Origin: Flavobacteriales bacterium
GTDB taxonomy: Bacteria; Bacteroidota; Bacteroidia; Flavobacteriales_E; Vicingaceae
Direction: 5' to 3'
DNA length: 64,000 nucleotides
Assembly (NCBI GenBank): GCA_015075325.1
Contig: JABTUP010000009.1
Span: 1-64,000, forward strand
A program made the translations under genes and the position numbers. Numbering within the stretch: position 1 is the stretch's first letter; each line of letters begins with the position of its first letter. Below, piece by piece: positions 18,501 to 25,216 of this stretch. The notes beneath the pieces are model-generated. The model made no database searches. It had not been told where the DNA came from and was given only the letters and a program-made list of their open reading frames with translations.

Positions 18501-19500
18501 CATTTCACAAGTGGTGCATAAAATTGCTAAACTAATGGTAGAATACAATGCCATTGTAGTAATGGAAGACCTAAACACAGGGTTTAAGCGTGGTCGTTTT
18601 AAGGTAGAAAAACAAGTGTATCAGAAATTAGAAAAAATGTTGATTGACAAACTCAATTATTTGGTGTTTAAAGATAAAGACCCTAGTGAAGTTGGTGGGT
18701 TATACCATGCTTTGCAGCTAACCAATAAGTTTGAAAATTTTAGCAAAATAGGCAAACAAAGTGGTTTCCTATTTTACGTGCCTGCTTGGAACACAAGTAA
18801 AATTGATCCCACCACAGGTTTTGTTAACTTGTTTAATACCAAATACGAAAGCGTACCTAAAGCTCAGGAATTTTTTAAAAAGTTTAAAAGCATCAAATTT
18901 AATAGTGCTGAAAATTATTTTGAATTTGCCTTTGATTACAATGATTTTACGACCAGGGCAGAAGGAACTAAAACTGATTGGATAGTTTGTACCTATGGCG
19001 ATAGAATCAAAACATTTAGAAATCCTGATAAAGTTAACCAGTGGGACAACCAAGAGGTGAACCTCACCGAACAATTTGAAGATTTTTTTGGCAAAAACAA
19101 CCTTATTTATGGTGATGGAAATTGCATTAAAAATCAAATTATTTTACATGATAAAAAGGAGTTTTTTGAAGGATTGTTACACTTACTAAAGCTTACCTTA
19201 CAAATGCGTAACAGCATTACCAATAGCGAGGTTGATTACTTAATTTCCCCGGTAAAAAACAATAAAGGGGAGTTTTACGACAGCCGAAAGGCAAACAATA
19301 CCTTACCCAAAGATGCTGATGCCAACGGAGCTTACCATATTGCTAAGAAAGGGTTGGTATTATTAAATAGATTAAAAGAAAATGAAGTTGAAGAATTTGA
19401 AAAAAGCAAGAAAGTTAAAGACGGGAAAAGCCAATGGCTGCCTAATAAAGATTGGCTAGACTTTGTGCAAAGGAATGTGGAAGATATGGTAGTAGTTTAA
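15544..19500 (+). CDS. cas12a: CRISPR-associated endonuclease Cas12a (Cpf1)
   Basis: The type V-A effector: it cuts its own crRNAs from the array transcript and cleaves T-rich-PAM DNA targets with one RuvC nuclease. The 1318-residue protein begins FTNKYQLSKTLRFELKPIGKT, typical of the family. RuvC-I is GLDRGERHL with Asp917, RuvC-II VMEDLNTGFKRGRFK with Glu1008, and RuvC-III DADANGAYHI with Asp1259; the Nuc-domain Arg1222 sits in LQMRNS. The crRNA-processing region keeps the His of THKANEP and the Lys-rich DLIKDKRYTVDKF. No truncation or missing catalytic residue is seen, so it should be active. By eye it resembles Flavobacterium branchiophilum Cas12a closely. Start is ATG at 15544, with another in-frame ATG five codons later. 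Confidence 0.98.
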   Translation: MKNNNMLNFTNKYQLSKTLRFELKPIGKTKENIIAKNILKKDEERAESYQLMKKTIDGFHKHFIELAMQEVQKTKLSELEEFAELYNKSAEEKKKDDKFDDKFKKVQEALRKEIVKGFNSEKVKYYYSNIDKKILFTELLKNWIPNEKMITELSEWNAKTKEEKEHLVYLDKEFENFTTYFGGFHKNRENMYTDKEQSTAIAYRLIHENLPKFLDNINIYKKVKEIPVLREECKVLYKEIEEYLNVNSIDEVFELSYYNKTLTQKDIDVYNLIIGGRTLEEGKKKIQGLNEYINLYNQKQEKKNRIPKLKILYKQILSDRDSISWLPESFEDDNEKTASQKVLEAINLYYRDNLLCFQPKDKKDTENVLEETKKLLAGLSTSDLSKIYIRNDRAITDISQALFKDYGVIKDALKFQFIQSFTIGKNGLSKKQEEAIEKHLKQKYFSIAEIENALFTYQSETDALKELKENSHPVVDYFINHFKAKKKEETDKDFDLIANIDAKYSCIKGLLNTPYPKDKKLYQRSKGDNDIDNIKAFLDALMELLHFVKPLALSNDSTLEKDQNFYSHFEPYYEQLELLIPLYNKVRNFAAKKPYSTEKFKLNFDNATLLNGWDKNKETDNTSVILRKDGLYYLAIMPQDNKNVFKDSPDLKANENCFEKMDYKQMALPMGFGAFVRKCFGTASQLGWNCPESCKNEEDKIIIKEDEVKNNRAEIIDCYKDFLNIYEKDGFQYKEYGFDFKESNKYESLREFFIDVEQQGYKITFQNISENYINQLVEDGKLYLFQIYNKDFSPYSKGKPNMHTMYWKALFDSENLKDVVYKLNGQAEVFYRKKSIEQKNIVTHKANEPIDNKNPKAKKKQSTFEYDLIKDKRYTVDKFQFHVPITLNFKATGNDYINQDVLTYLKNNPEVNIIGLDRGERHLIYLTLINQKGEILLQESLNTIVNKKYDIETPYHTLLQNKEDERAKARENWGVIENIKELKEGYISQVVHKIAKLMVEYNAIVVMEDLNTGFKRGRFKVEKQVYQKLEKMLIDKLNYLVFKDKDPSEVGGLYHALQLTNKFENFSKIGKQSGFLFYVPAWNTSKIDPTTGFVNLFNTKYESVPKAQEFFKKFKSIKFNSAENYFEFAFDYNDFTTRAEGTKTDWIVCTYGDRIKTFRNPDKVNQWDNQEVNLTEQFEDFFGKNNLIYGDGNCIKNQIILHDKKEFFEGLLHLLKLTLQMRNSITNSEVDYLISPVKNNKGEFYDSRKANNTLPKDADANGAYHIAKKGLVLLNRLKENEVEEFEKSKKVKDGKSQWLPNKDWLDFVQRNVEDMVVV

Positions 19501-19503
19501 AAA

Positions 19504-19620
19504 TTGATACTAAAGGTATCACACGTTTATAAGTTCGAAGATACAAATAACCTGCGACCCCTCTGGGGTCGAACTGAGGTTGGTAAGGTATTAGTTACAA
19601 ACGTGAAATCCCTTCGGGAT
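19504..19620 (+). repeat. REP-like hairpin block, unit A
   Basis: Three short hairpins follow the cas12a stop: GATAC-taaag-GTATC (19506-19520) leading into CACGTTTATAAG, GACCCC-tct-GGGGTC (19556-19570), and ATCCC-ttc-GGGAT (19608-19620). The first two recur in the same order at 19641-19705. Such palindromes next to a Y1 transposase gene match REP/BIME sequences recognised by RAYT-type enzymes. Confidence 0.75.
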
Positions 19621-19640
19621 TGGGATATAAACAAAACAAC

Positions 19641-19705
19641 TGATACCGAAGGTATCACACGTTTATAAGGCAAAAAAAGAATAAACACGACCCCGAATGG
19701 GGTCG
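19641..19705 (+). repeat. REP-like hairpin block, unit B
   Basis: GATACC-gaa-GGTATC (19642-19656) followed by CACGTTTATAAG, then GACCCC-gaat-GGGGTC (19689-19704) followed by GAAC. The segment TATCACACGTTTATAAG is identical to unit A. It ends 16 bp before the tnpA start. Loop sequences differ while stems are kept, as expected for structures bound by a Y1 transposase. No matching hairpin is seen after tnpA. Confidence 0.75.
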
Positions 19706-19721
19706 AACAAAAATAGAAGCA

Positions 19722-20186
19722 ATGAGTACCTATTCACAACTGTATATTCAAGTGGTGTTTGCCGTAAAAAACAGACAAGCTTTAATAAAAGAAGATTGGG
19801 AAGAAAGACTTTACCAATACATTACAGGAATTGTACAAAGCAAAGGACAAAAAATGTTGGCTATTAATGGAGTTAGCAATCACATCCATATTTTTATAAA
19901 CATTAAGCCCAGTTGTAGTATAGCTGATTTAGTAAGAGAAATCAAAAAATCTAGCAATAAATTCATTAATGAAAATAAGTTTACTCCGTTTAAGTTTCAA
20001 TGGCAAGAAGGTTATGGTGTGTTTTCTTATAGCCACTCCCATATAGATAGAGTTGCAAAGTATGTAATGAATCAAAAAGAACACCATCGTAAAAAAACCT
20101 TCAAAGAAGAATACATGGAGATGCTTCAAAAAATGAATGTTGACTATGATAACAAATACCTTTTTGATTTTATAGAAAATAGCTAA
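19722..20186 (+). CDS. tnpA: IS200/IS605-type Y1 transposase (TnpA, RAYT-like)
   Basis: A 154-residue HUH single-strand transposase. The metal-binding HxH is His54-Ile-His56 in NHIHIF, and the catalytic tyrosine is Tyr114 in AKYVMNQKEHH with Gln118 on the same helix. All catalytic residues are present, so it should be active. No tnpB accompanies it. Hairpin blocks occur only upstream, which fits a REP-associated domesticated enzyme better than a complete IS. It sits between cas12a and cas4 in the same direction, so it interrupts what is normally a continuous type V-A operon. A role in CRISPR function is not supported by sequence. Confidence 0.93.
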   Translation: MSTYSQLYIQVVFAVKNRQALIKEDWEERLYQYITGIVQSKGQKMLAINGVSNHIHIFINIKPSCSIADLVREIKKSSNKFINENKFTPFKFQWQEGYGVFSYSHSHIDRVAKYVMNQKEHHRKKTFKEEYMEMLQKMNVDYDNKYLFDFIENS

Positions 20187-20206
20187 TTCTTTGATTTAAA
20201 ACAAGA

Positions 20207-20237
20207 TATTAACAACTAGGCACAATAATTGTTAATA
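20207..20237. promoter_or_regulatory. Inverted repeat upstream of cas4-cas1-cas2
   Basis: TATTAACAA (20207-20215) and TTGTTAATA (20229-20237) are perfect 9-bp arms around 13 nt. The gap also contains ACAAT-A-ATTGT, a smaller palindrome shared with the array leader at 22088-22099. It lies 35-65 nt before cas4, an operator-like place. TTAACAA words are not rare in this AT-rich genome, so specificity is uncertain. Confidence 0.4.
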
Positions 20238-20271
20238 ATCCGCTCTTTGACATTTTGATTTACAGTTAATT

Positions 20272-20838
20272 ATGGAAACATTTTTACCCATTACCTATTT
20301 AAATGATTTTGTGTTTTGCCCTTATTCTATTTACCTGCATCAGGTATTTGATAACAGTAATGAGGTGCTTTACAGTGCTTCGCCACAACAAACAGGAAAA
20401 TCTGCTCATACCATTATTGATAGTGAAAAACAAAAGGAAAAAGCTCAAATTATTAAAGGAGCATATGTTATTTCAAACAGGTTGGGGATTTATGGCAAAA
20501 TAGATACTTTTTATGTAGCCAAGCAAAAACTAGTAGAAAGTAAATTTCAAATAAAGACCCTTTACAAAGGGTATTACTACCAACTTTGGGCTCAATATTT
20601 TGCTTTAACCGAAATGGGTTATGTCGTTTCCGAACTTTGTTTTTATTCCATTCGTGATAAAAAAACTTTTCCTGTAAGTATTCCCGGGCAAAAAGAATTG
20701 GAAGAATTGAGAAATCACATCCGAAAAATTGCCCGATTTGATTTTGAACAAGAAATGAATGTTAACTCCGCAAAGTGCCAGCATTGTATTTATGCTTCGC
20801 TTTGCGACAAAACCAATATAGACCATGTTTACGCATAA
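20272..20838 (+). CDS. cas4: CRISPR-associated Cas4 exonuclease
   Basis: Cas4 trims prespacer ends and helps select PAM-bearing spacers in type V-A adaptation. The 188-residue protein has the four [4Fe-4S] cysteines Cys16, Cys169, Cys172 and Cys178, and a RecB-like nuclease core with Asp78, Glu89-x-Lys91 and Gln104 in the QLWAQYFAL helix. All are in the expected places. The end overlaps the cas1 start by 14 nt, indicating translational coupling and stoichiometric expression. Confidence 0.96.
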   Translation: METFLPITYLNDFVFCPYSIYLHQVFDNSNEVLYSASPQQTGKSAHTIIDSEKQKEKAQIIKGAYVISNRLGIYGKIDTFYVAKQKLVESKFQIKTLYKGYYYQLWAQYFALTEMGYVVSELCFYSIRDKKTFPVSIPGQKELEELRNHIRKIARFDFEQEMNVNSAKCQHCIYASLCDKTNIDHVYA

Positions 20839-21796
20839 AGACATTGAAAACAGAAGCCTGTTTGTAATTAACGGAACAGAGCATCAAAATTTAAAAGTTT
20901 CTGCTGGTAGGTTAATGCTCGAAAATTCTGAAACAAAAAAGGCCATTACCAAACTACCTTTTCCTAAAATATTGAGTTTAATAATTGTTGGACATACAAC
21001 TGTTACAACTGCTCTAATAGAACATTGTAATAAACATGGTATACCCATAGTTGTTATGAAACCAAATTTTAGACCTGTATTTTATTATGGTAACATGGCT
21101 GAAGCCAATTTTTTATTACGGAAAAAACAGTTTGAAGAAAATAAAGGTATCTTACCAATTGCTAAAGTGTTAATTAAAAACAAAACAATTAACCAATTGG
21201 AATTACTTAATAAAACTCGAGAAAAAAATTTAGTTATTGAAAAAGCAAAAAAATCTATCGAATCAAGTTTAGTTTTAATTGAAAATGTAAACGATTATAG
21301 AGAATTAATGGGGATTGAAGGTAAAAATGCTAAACTCTTTTTTCAAGCCTATTTCGAGTTTGCAAATTGGCAGCAGCGTTTACCAAGAGTAAAACAAGAT
21401 ACCATAAATGCAACTTTAGACATTGGCTACACCATGTTGTTTAATTATGTAGAGTGTATGACAAGGCTTTTTGGTTTTGACCCTTACATGGGTGTTTACC
21501 ATCAATTATGGTTTAGACGTAAAAGTTTAGTTTGTGATTTGATGGAACCTTTTAGATGTATCATTGAGCACCAAATTAGAAAATCAATAAAATACAGCAC
21601 TTTTAAACCTAGCGATTTTGAGAAAAAGAAGAATGCCTACTACTTAAAAACTGAATTTAAAAAAGTTTATGTAAAAGTTTTCTTTGAAGCCATCATTAAT
21701 CATAAATCAGAAATTTATAAATATGTACAGCAGTACTATCGCTGTTTTATGGGAAGAAAAAGTATTACAAATTATCCAATGTTTAGTTATGAGTAA
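20825..21796 (+). CDS. cas1: CRISPR-associated integrase Cas1
   Basis: Cas1 integrates prespacers at the leader-repeat junction as Cas1-Cas2. In this 323-residue protein the catalytic triad is visible as Glu165 (GIEGKNAKLFF), His226 (GVYHQLWF) and Asp238 (CDLMEPFR, with Glu241 beside it). The N-terminal beta domain and C-terminal helical domain are full length. It overlaps cas4 upstream and cas2 downstream by 14 and 8 nt. Confidence 0.97.
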   Translation: MFTHKDIENRSLFVINGTEHQNLKVSAGRLMLENSETKKAITKLPFPKILSLIIVGHTTVTTALIEHCNKHGIPIVVMKPNFRPVFYYGNMAEANFLLRKKQFEENKGILPIAKVLIKNKTINQLELLNKTREKNLVIEKAKKSIESSLVLIENVNDYRELMGIEGKNAKLFFQAYFEFANWQQRLPRVKQDTINATLDIGYTMLFNYVECMTRLFGFDPYMGVYHQLWFRRKSLVCDLMEPFRCIIEHQIRKSIKYSTFKPSDFEKKKNAYYLKTEFKKVYVKVFFEAIINHKSEIYKYVQQYYRCFMGRKSITNYPMFSYE

Positions 21797-22067
21797 TATA
21801 ATCATTGTTACGTACGATATTTCAAAAGATAAAACTCGTACTCAATTTTCGAAATTTTTAGAAAAATATGGTGTTAGGGTTCAATTTTCTGTATATGAAA
21901 TTCAAAATTCTAAAAGAGTTCTTCAAATTGTACAAAATGCAATTAAAATGAAATTTGGAAAACTATTTGAACCAGGCGACAGTATTTATGTGTTTACAGC
22001 AAACCATAATGATACTGTAAGGTATGGTAGTGCAAACTTGTTAGATAACGACCTTATTATCTTATAA
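21789..22067 (+). CDS. cas2: CRISPR-associated Cas2
   Basis: A 92-residue Cas2 with the ferredoxin-like fold start NIIIVTYDISKDKTR; Asp10 is the conserved family aspartate. Cas2 bridges two Cas1 dimers in the adaptation complex. ATG at 21789 overlaps the end of cas1 by 8 nt; the longer open frame upstream is within cas1 and not used. The gene is followed by the 182-bp leader of the array. Confidence 0.96.
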   Translation: MSNIIIVTYDISKDKTRTQFSKFLEKYGVRVQFSVYEIQNSKRVLQIVQNAIKMKFGKLFEPGDSIYVFTANHNDTVRYGSANLLDNDLIIL

Positions 22068-22249
22068 CAAACCTTGGCTTGTTGTTAACAATAATTGTTT
22101 GTCGAATTAATATTAACAATTTGTAAATCAAATTGTTATCTATTATAATTTTTAAGCTACCGTATTTAAGGGGGGGGGATAATTAAAATTGTATTTTTGT
22201 ATAAAATCAATTGTAATGATTGATAGGTACTATTGTACTTTTTATTAGA
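22068..22249 (+). promoter_or_regulatory. CRISPR leader region
   Basis: The 182 bp between cas2 and the first repeat hold AACAAT-A-ATTGTT (22087-22099), a perfect 9-bp inverted repeat AACAATTTG/CAAATTGTT (22115-22123 and 22129-22137), a G9 tract (22170-22178), TATTTTTG (22192-22199, matching the TAnnTTTG -7 element, without a clear -33 partner) and a hairpin at 22225-22240. This is the expected leader: AT-rich, between cas2 and the first repeat, upstream in the direction of array transcription. Promoter assignment is inference. Confidence 0.6.
22225..22243 (+). other. Leader hairpin resembling the crRNA handle
   Basis: AGGTAC-TATT-GTACTT folds with the same TATT loop as the repeat handle TCTAC-TATT-GTAGA, and the ten bases TACTATTGTA are identical to the repeat. 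It lies 6-25 bp before repeat 1 and is followed by five Ts. It could be a degenerate repeat relic, a Cas12a-binding mimic, a recognition element for adaptation or a weak attenuator. Confidence 0.5.
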
Positions 22250-23353
22250 GGCTACAAAACCTTTTAAATTTCTACTATTGTAGATATAAAAATTTCGGTT
22301 GATTCCAGAATGGCTACAAAACCTTTTAAATTTCTACTATTGTAGATATTGAATACTAATGCGGAAGATTTTTCGGCTACAAAACCTTTTAAATTTCTAC
22401 TATTGTAGATAGTTATAAAGTGGTGTTCTTTTTATCTGGCTACAAAACCTTTTAAATTTCTACTATTGTAGATAAGTTAACGGCATCTGCTTTATTTTTC
22501 AAGGCTACAAAACCTTTTAAATTTCTACTATTGTAGATAAGAATTACCGTTACACGAGCAAATTGGGCTACAAAACCTTTTAAATTTCTACTATTGTAGA
22601 TCTCATTGTTATTTTATTATAGTGTTTGGCTACAAAACCTTTTAAATTTCTACTATTGTAGATAGTAAAAGAAGGCGTTTCATTATATCCAGGCTACAAA
22701 ACCTTTTAAATTTCTACTATTGTAGATGACTTCTCTGGAGCTGATGGCGAAGCAGGCTACAAAACCTTTTAAATTTCTACTATTGTAGATTTTATCATTA
22801 CGAACGGTTTTCGAAATGGCTACAAAACCTTTTAAATTTCTACTATTGTAGATTGAACCAAGTATTGTTTTTAAAAAAATGGCTACAAAACCTTTTAAAT
22901 TTCTACTATTGTAGATAGCGAAGTTCTTTTAAAGTGGTTTGGGCTACAAAACCTTTTAAATTTCTACTATTGTAGATGTAATCTTCTTCACGATACATTC
23001 CGAAGGCTACAAAACCTTTTAAATTTCTACTATTGTAGATTAAACCAAACATAGCCTACCAAATTAGGCTACAAAACCTTTTAAATTTCTACTATTGTAG
23101 ATATACTGGGACATTATATAAAATATTTGGCTACAAAACCTTTTAAATTTCTACTATTGTAGATAGATATGATAGCATTTGTAATAGTAGGGCTACAAAA
23201 CCTTTTAAATTTCTACTATTGTAGATTTACGATATTCATTACACCCATCAAAAGGCTACAAAACCTTTTAAATTTCTACTATTGTAGATGAAACACTAAT
23301 AGATTCACAGATGATGCGGCTACAAAACCTTTTAAATTTCTACTATTGTAGAT
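22250..23353 (+). CRISPR. Type V-A CRISPR array, 18 repeats and 17 spacers
   Basis: The 36-nt repeat starts GGCTACAAAACCTTTTAAAT and ends in the Cas12a handle AATTTCTACTATTGTAGAT. Copies start at 22250, 22312, 22375, 22438, 22503, 22566, 22628, 22692, 22755, 22818, 22881, 22942, 23005, 23067, 23129, 23191, 23254 and 23318; I read all 18 as identical, including the last. Spacers are 25-29 nt, mostly 26-27. The handle position means transcription on the + strand, away from cas2. No spacer is repeated. By eye I found no spacer matching the rest of the window. Mature crRNAs would carry the 19-nt handle plus spacer. Confidence 0.99.
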
Positions 23354-23360
23354 GTCTTTA

Positions 23361-23403
23361 AGGTTTAATGTAGAGAAAACGGAATTAAACCGTATCGAGA
23401 ACT
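23361..23403 (+). repeat. Right 43-bp flanking repeat of the Cas12a island
   Basis: Direct copy of 15253-15295 (41/43 identical), starting 7 bp after the last CRISPR repeat. The pair GGTTTAAT (23362-23369) and ATTAAACC (23384-23391) is kept. The sequence after it, up to the prfB stop, includes CACTCGAAGTGACCG, the kind of short palindromic stretch found in dispersed intergenic repeats of Bacteroidota, so the copy may belong to a wider family. Confidence 0.8.
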
Positions 23404-23452
23404 TTTTGTTTTAAAACTGTTCACCTCCTTCGTCGGCACTCGAAGTGACCGT

Positions 23453-24539
23453 TTAAACCTTACTAAACTCCATTAAATAAGCCTTTAAAAAACCATCTAA
23501 ATCGCCATTTAACACTTTGTCGGGGTCGTTTACGGTGTAACCAGTTCGGTGGTCTTTTACTCGTCTGTCGTCTAATACGTAACTTCTAATTTGTGAACCC
23601 CATTCAATTTTCTTTTTATCAGCTTCAATTTCCGAACGAGCTTCTAATTTTTTACGCATTTCAATTTCATAAAGCTGCGATTTTAATAACTGCATGGCTT
23701 TTTCGCGATTTTGCAGTTGCGATCGGGTTTCGGAATTGGTAATCATAATTCCTGTGGGTAAATGCCTGAGCAATACTTTGGTTTCAACCTTGTTTACATT
23801 TTGTCCGCCAGCACCTCCCGAACGAGCAAAATCCCAAGTAATATCAGCTGGGTTGATGTTTATTTCAATACTTTCGTCAATTAATGGATAAACATAAACT
23901 GATGCAAATGAGGTCATACGTTTTCCTTGTGAGTTAAACGGGCTAACTCGCACCAATCGGTGTACTCCGTTTTCGCCTTTTAAGTAACCAAAGGCAAATT
24001 CGCCTTCAATTTCCATGGTAACGGTTTTTATTCCAGCCACATCACCATCCTGATAATCGAGTATTTTAATTTTGTATTTGTTTTTTTCTGCCCACATGGT
24101 GTACATGCGGTAAAGCATCGACGACCAGTCGCAGCTTTCGGTACCGCCAGCACCAGCTGTAATTTGTAATACCGCACTCAAGGTGTCTTCTTCAGCACTA
24201 AGCATGTTTTTAAATTCCAGCTCATCAATTGCAGCAACTGTAATTTTGTACTGATTTTCAACATCTTCTTCGGTGGCATCGCCTTCCTTGTAAAAATCAT
24301 AAATTACGTTTAAATCGTCAACCAAAGCAGCTATTTTTTTGAACCCATCGGTCCAAATTTTAATGTTGCTCACTACTTTAAGTTGTTTTTCTGCAGCTTT
24401 TGGGTCGTCCCAAAAATTAGGGTCTAATGTTTTTTGTTGTTCTTCTTCAAGAGCAATTATTCGGGCATCAACGTCAAAGATACCCCCTTAACGCTTCCAG
24501 GCGGCCTGCTAATTCTTTTACTTGTTCTTGTGTAATCAT
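23453..24539 (-). CDS. prfB: Peptide chain release factor 2, with programmed +1 frameshift
   Basis: RF2 releases peptides at UGA and UAA. The codon-recognition SPF tripeptide is in [12 protein letters not shown] and the catalytic GGQ in [14 protein letters not shown]. The long frame (23453-24475) lacks a start; it is joined to a 21-codon upstream frame starting ATG at 24539 by the classic site: AGGGGG, three bases, CTT TGA C, with the in-frame TGA at 24476-24474. Shifting +1 at CTT gives a 361-residue RF2 that continues [14 protein letters not shown]. Low RF2 allows frameshifting past the UGA, giving autoregulation. The gene converges on the CRISPR array. Confidence 0.97.
24474..24489 (-). 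promoter_or_regulatory. RF2 programmed frameshift signal
   Basis: On the minus strand the internal Shine-Dalgarno-like AGGGGG is followed by TAT and the slippery CTT TGA C. This arrangement matches the canonical prfB recoding site. The UGA is read by the gene product itself, so release and frameshifting compete. Confidence 0.93.
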
Positions 24540-24617
24540 AAGTCCAAAATTAATGTTTAGAAGTTAATTTAATCGTCATTAATCAATAATTTTGAATACT
24601 TTTTAAAAAATCCAACC

Positions 24618-25166
24618 ATGAAAATATATACCAAAACTGGCGACAAAGGATTAACCTCATTATTTGGTGGAAAGCGAGTTCCGAAACATCATTTGAGAAT
24701 TGAAGCTTATGGAACAGTTGACGAGTTAAACTCAAACATTGGGTTGATTCGCGACCAAAAAATAGCTCCAGAAACTTTTGCGGTTTTAATAGAGATTCAA
24801 GACAGGTTGTTTACGCTGGGTTCTATTTTAGCTACCGAACCAGGAAATGAAAAAGTAAAAGTGCCTCAACTTAACGAACAAGATATTTTGTTTTTAGAAA
24901 ATGAAATAGATAAAATGAATGAAGTATTACCCGAAATGCGTTCGTTTGTTTTGCCAGGCGGACATCAAACGGTATCTTTTTGCCATGTTGCTCGTTGCGT
25001 TTGCCGAAGAGCAGAACGTTTGGTGGTACATTTAGCCGAAGTAGAAAATGTTCCGGAATTGATTATAAAGTATTTAAACCGATTGTCGGATTATCTATTT
25101 GTGTTGTCAAGAAAAATTTCGCAAGAAAATAATGCAAACGAAATTCCTTGGAAAGCCCGTATGTAA
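24618..25166 (+). CDS. ATP:cob(I)alamin adenosyltransferase, PduO type
   Basis: A 182-residue PduO/MMAB-type enzyme that adds the adenosyl group to cob(I)alamin. The N-terminal KIYTKTGDKGLTSLFGGKRVPK is the ATP-binding motif, EAYGTVDELNSNIGL and the C-terminal VCRRAERLVVHL with NRLSDYLFVLSR are family landmarks. It suggests the cell uses adenosylcobalamin, for example for methylmalonyl-CoA mutase. Divergent from prfB, with a TAATTTTG -7-like element at 24587-24594 but no clear -33. Confidence 0.94.
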   Translation: MKIYTKTGDKGLTSLFGGKRVPKHHLRIEAYGTVDELNSNIGLIRDQKIAPETFAVLIEIQDRLFTLGSILATEPGNEKVKVPQLNEQDILFLENEIDKMNEVLPEMRSFVLPGGHQTVSFCHVARCVCRRAERLVVHLAEVENVPELIIKYLNRLSDYLFVLSRKISQENNANEIPWKARM

Positions 25167-25216
25167 AGGGGCTTTTGCTATAAATTAAGTTATTAACAAC
25201 TGTGAATATTTTAATG

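Noticed and set aside
15544..19500. The large nuclease as a TnpB/IscB-type transposon nuclease
   Set aside because: At 1318 residues with the Cas12a N-terminal REC start, Nuc-domain Arg and an adjacent V-A array it is Cas12a, not a compact TnpB.
19501..20271. A complete IS200/IS605 element around tnpA
   Set aside because: Hairpins lie only upstream of tnpA; no matching right end is visible between 20187 and 20271 and no tnpB exists.
15166..23452. tracrRNA / anti-repeat in the Cas12a island
   Set aside because: Type V-A does not need one, and I saw no complement of the repeat outside the array.
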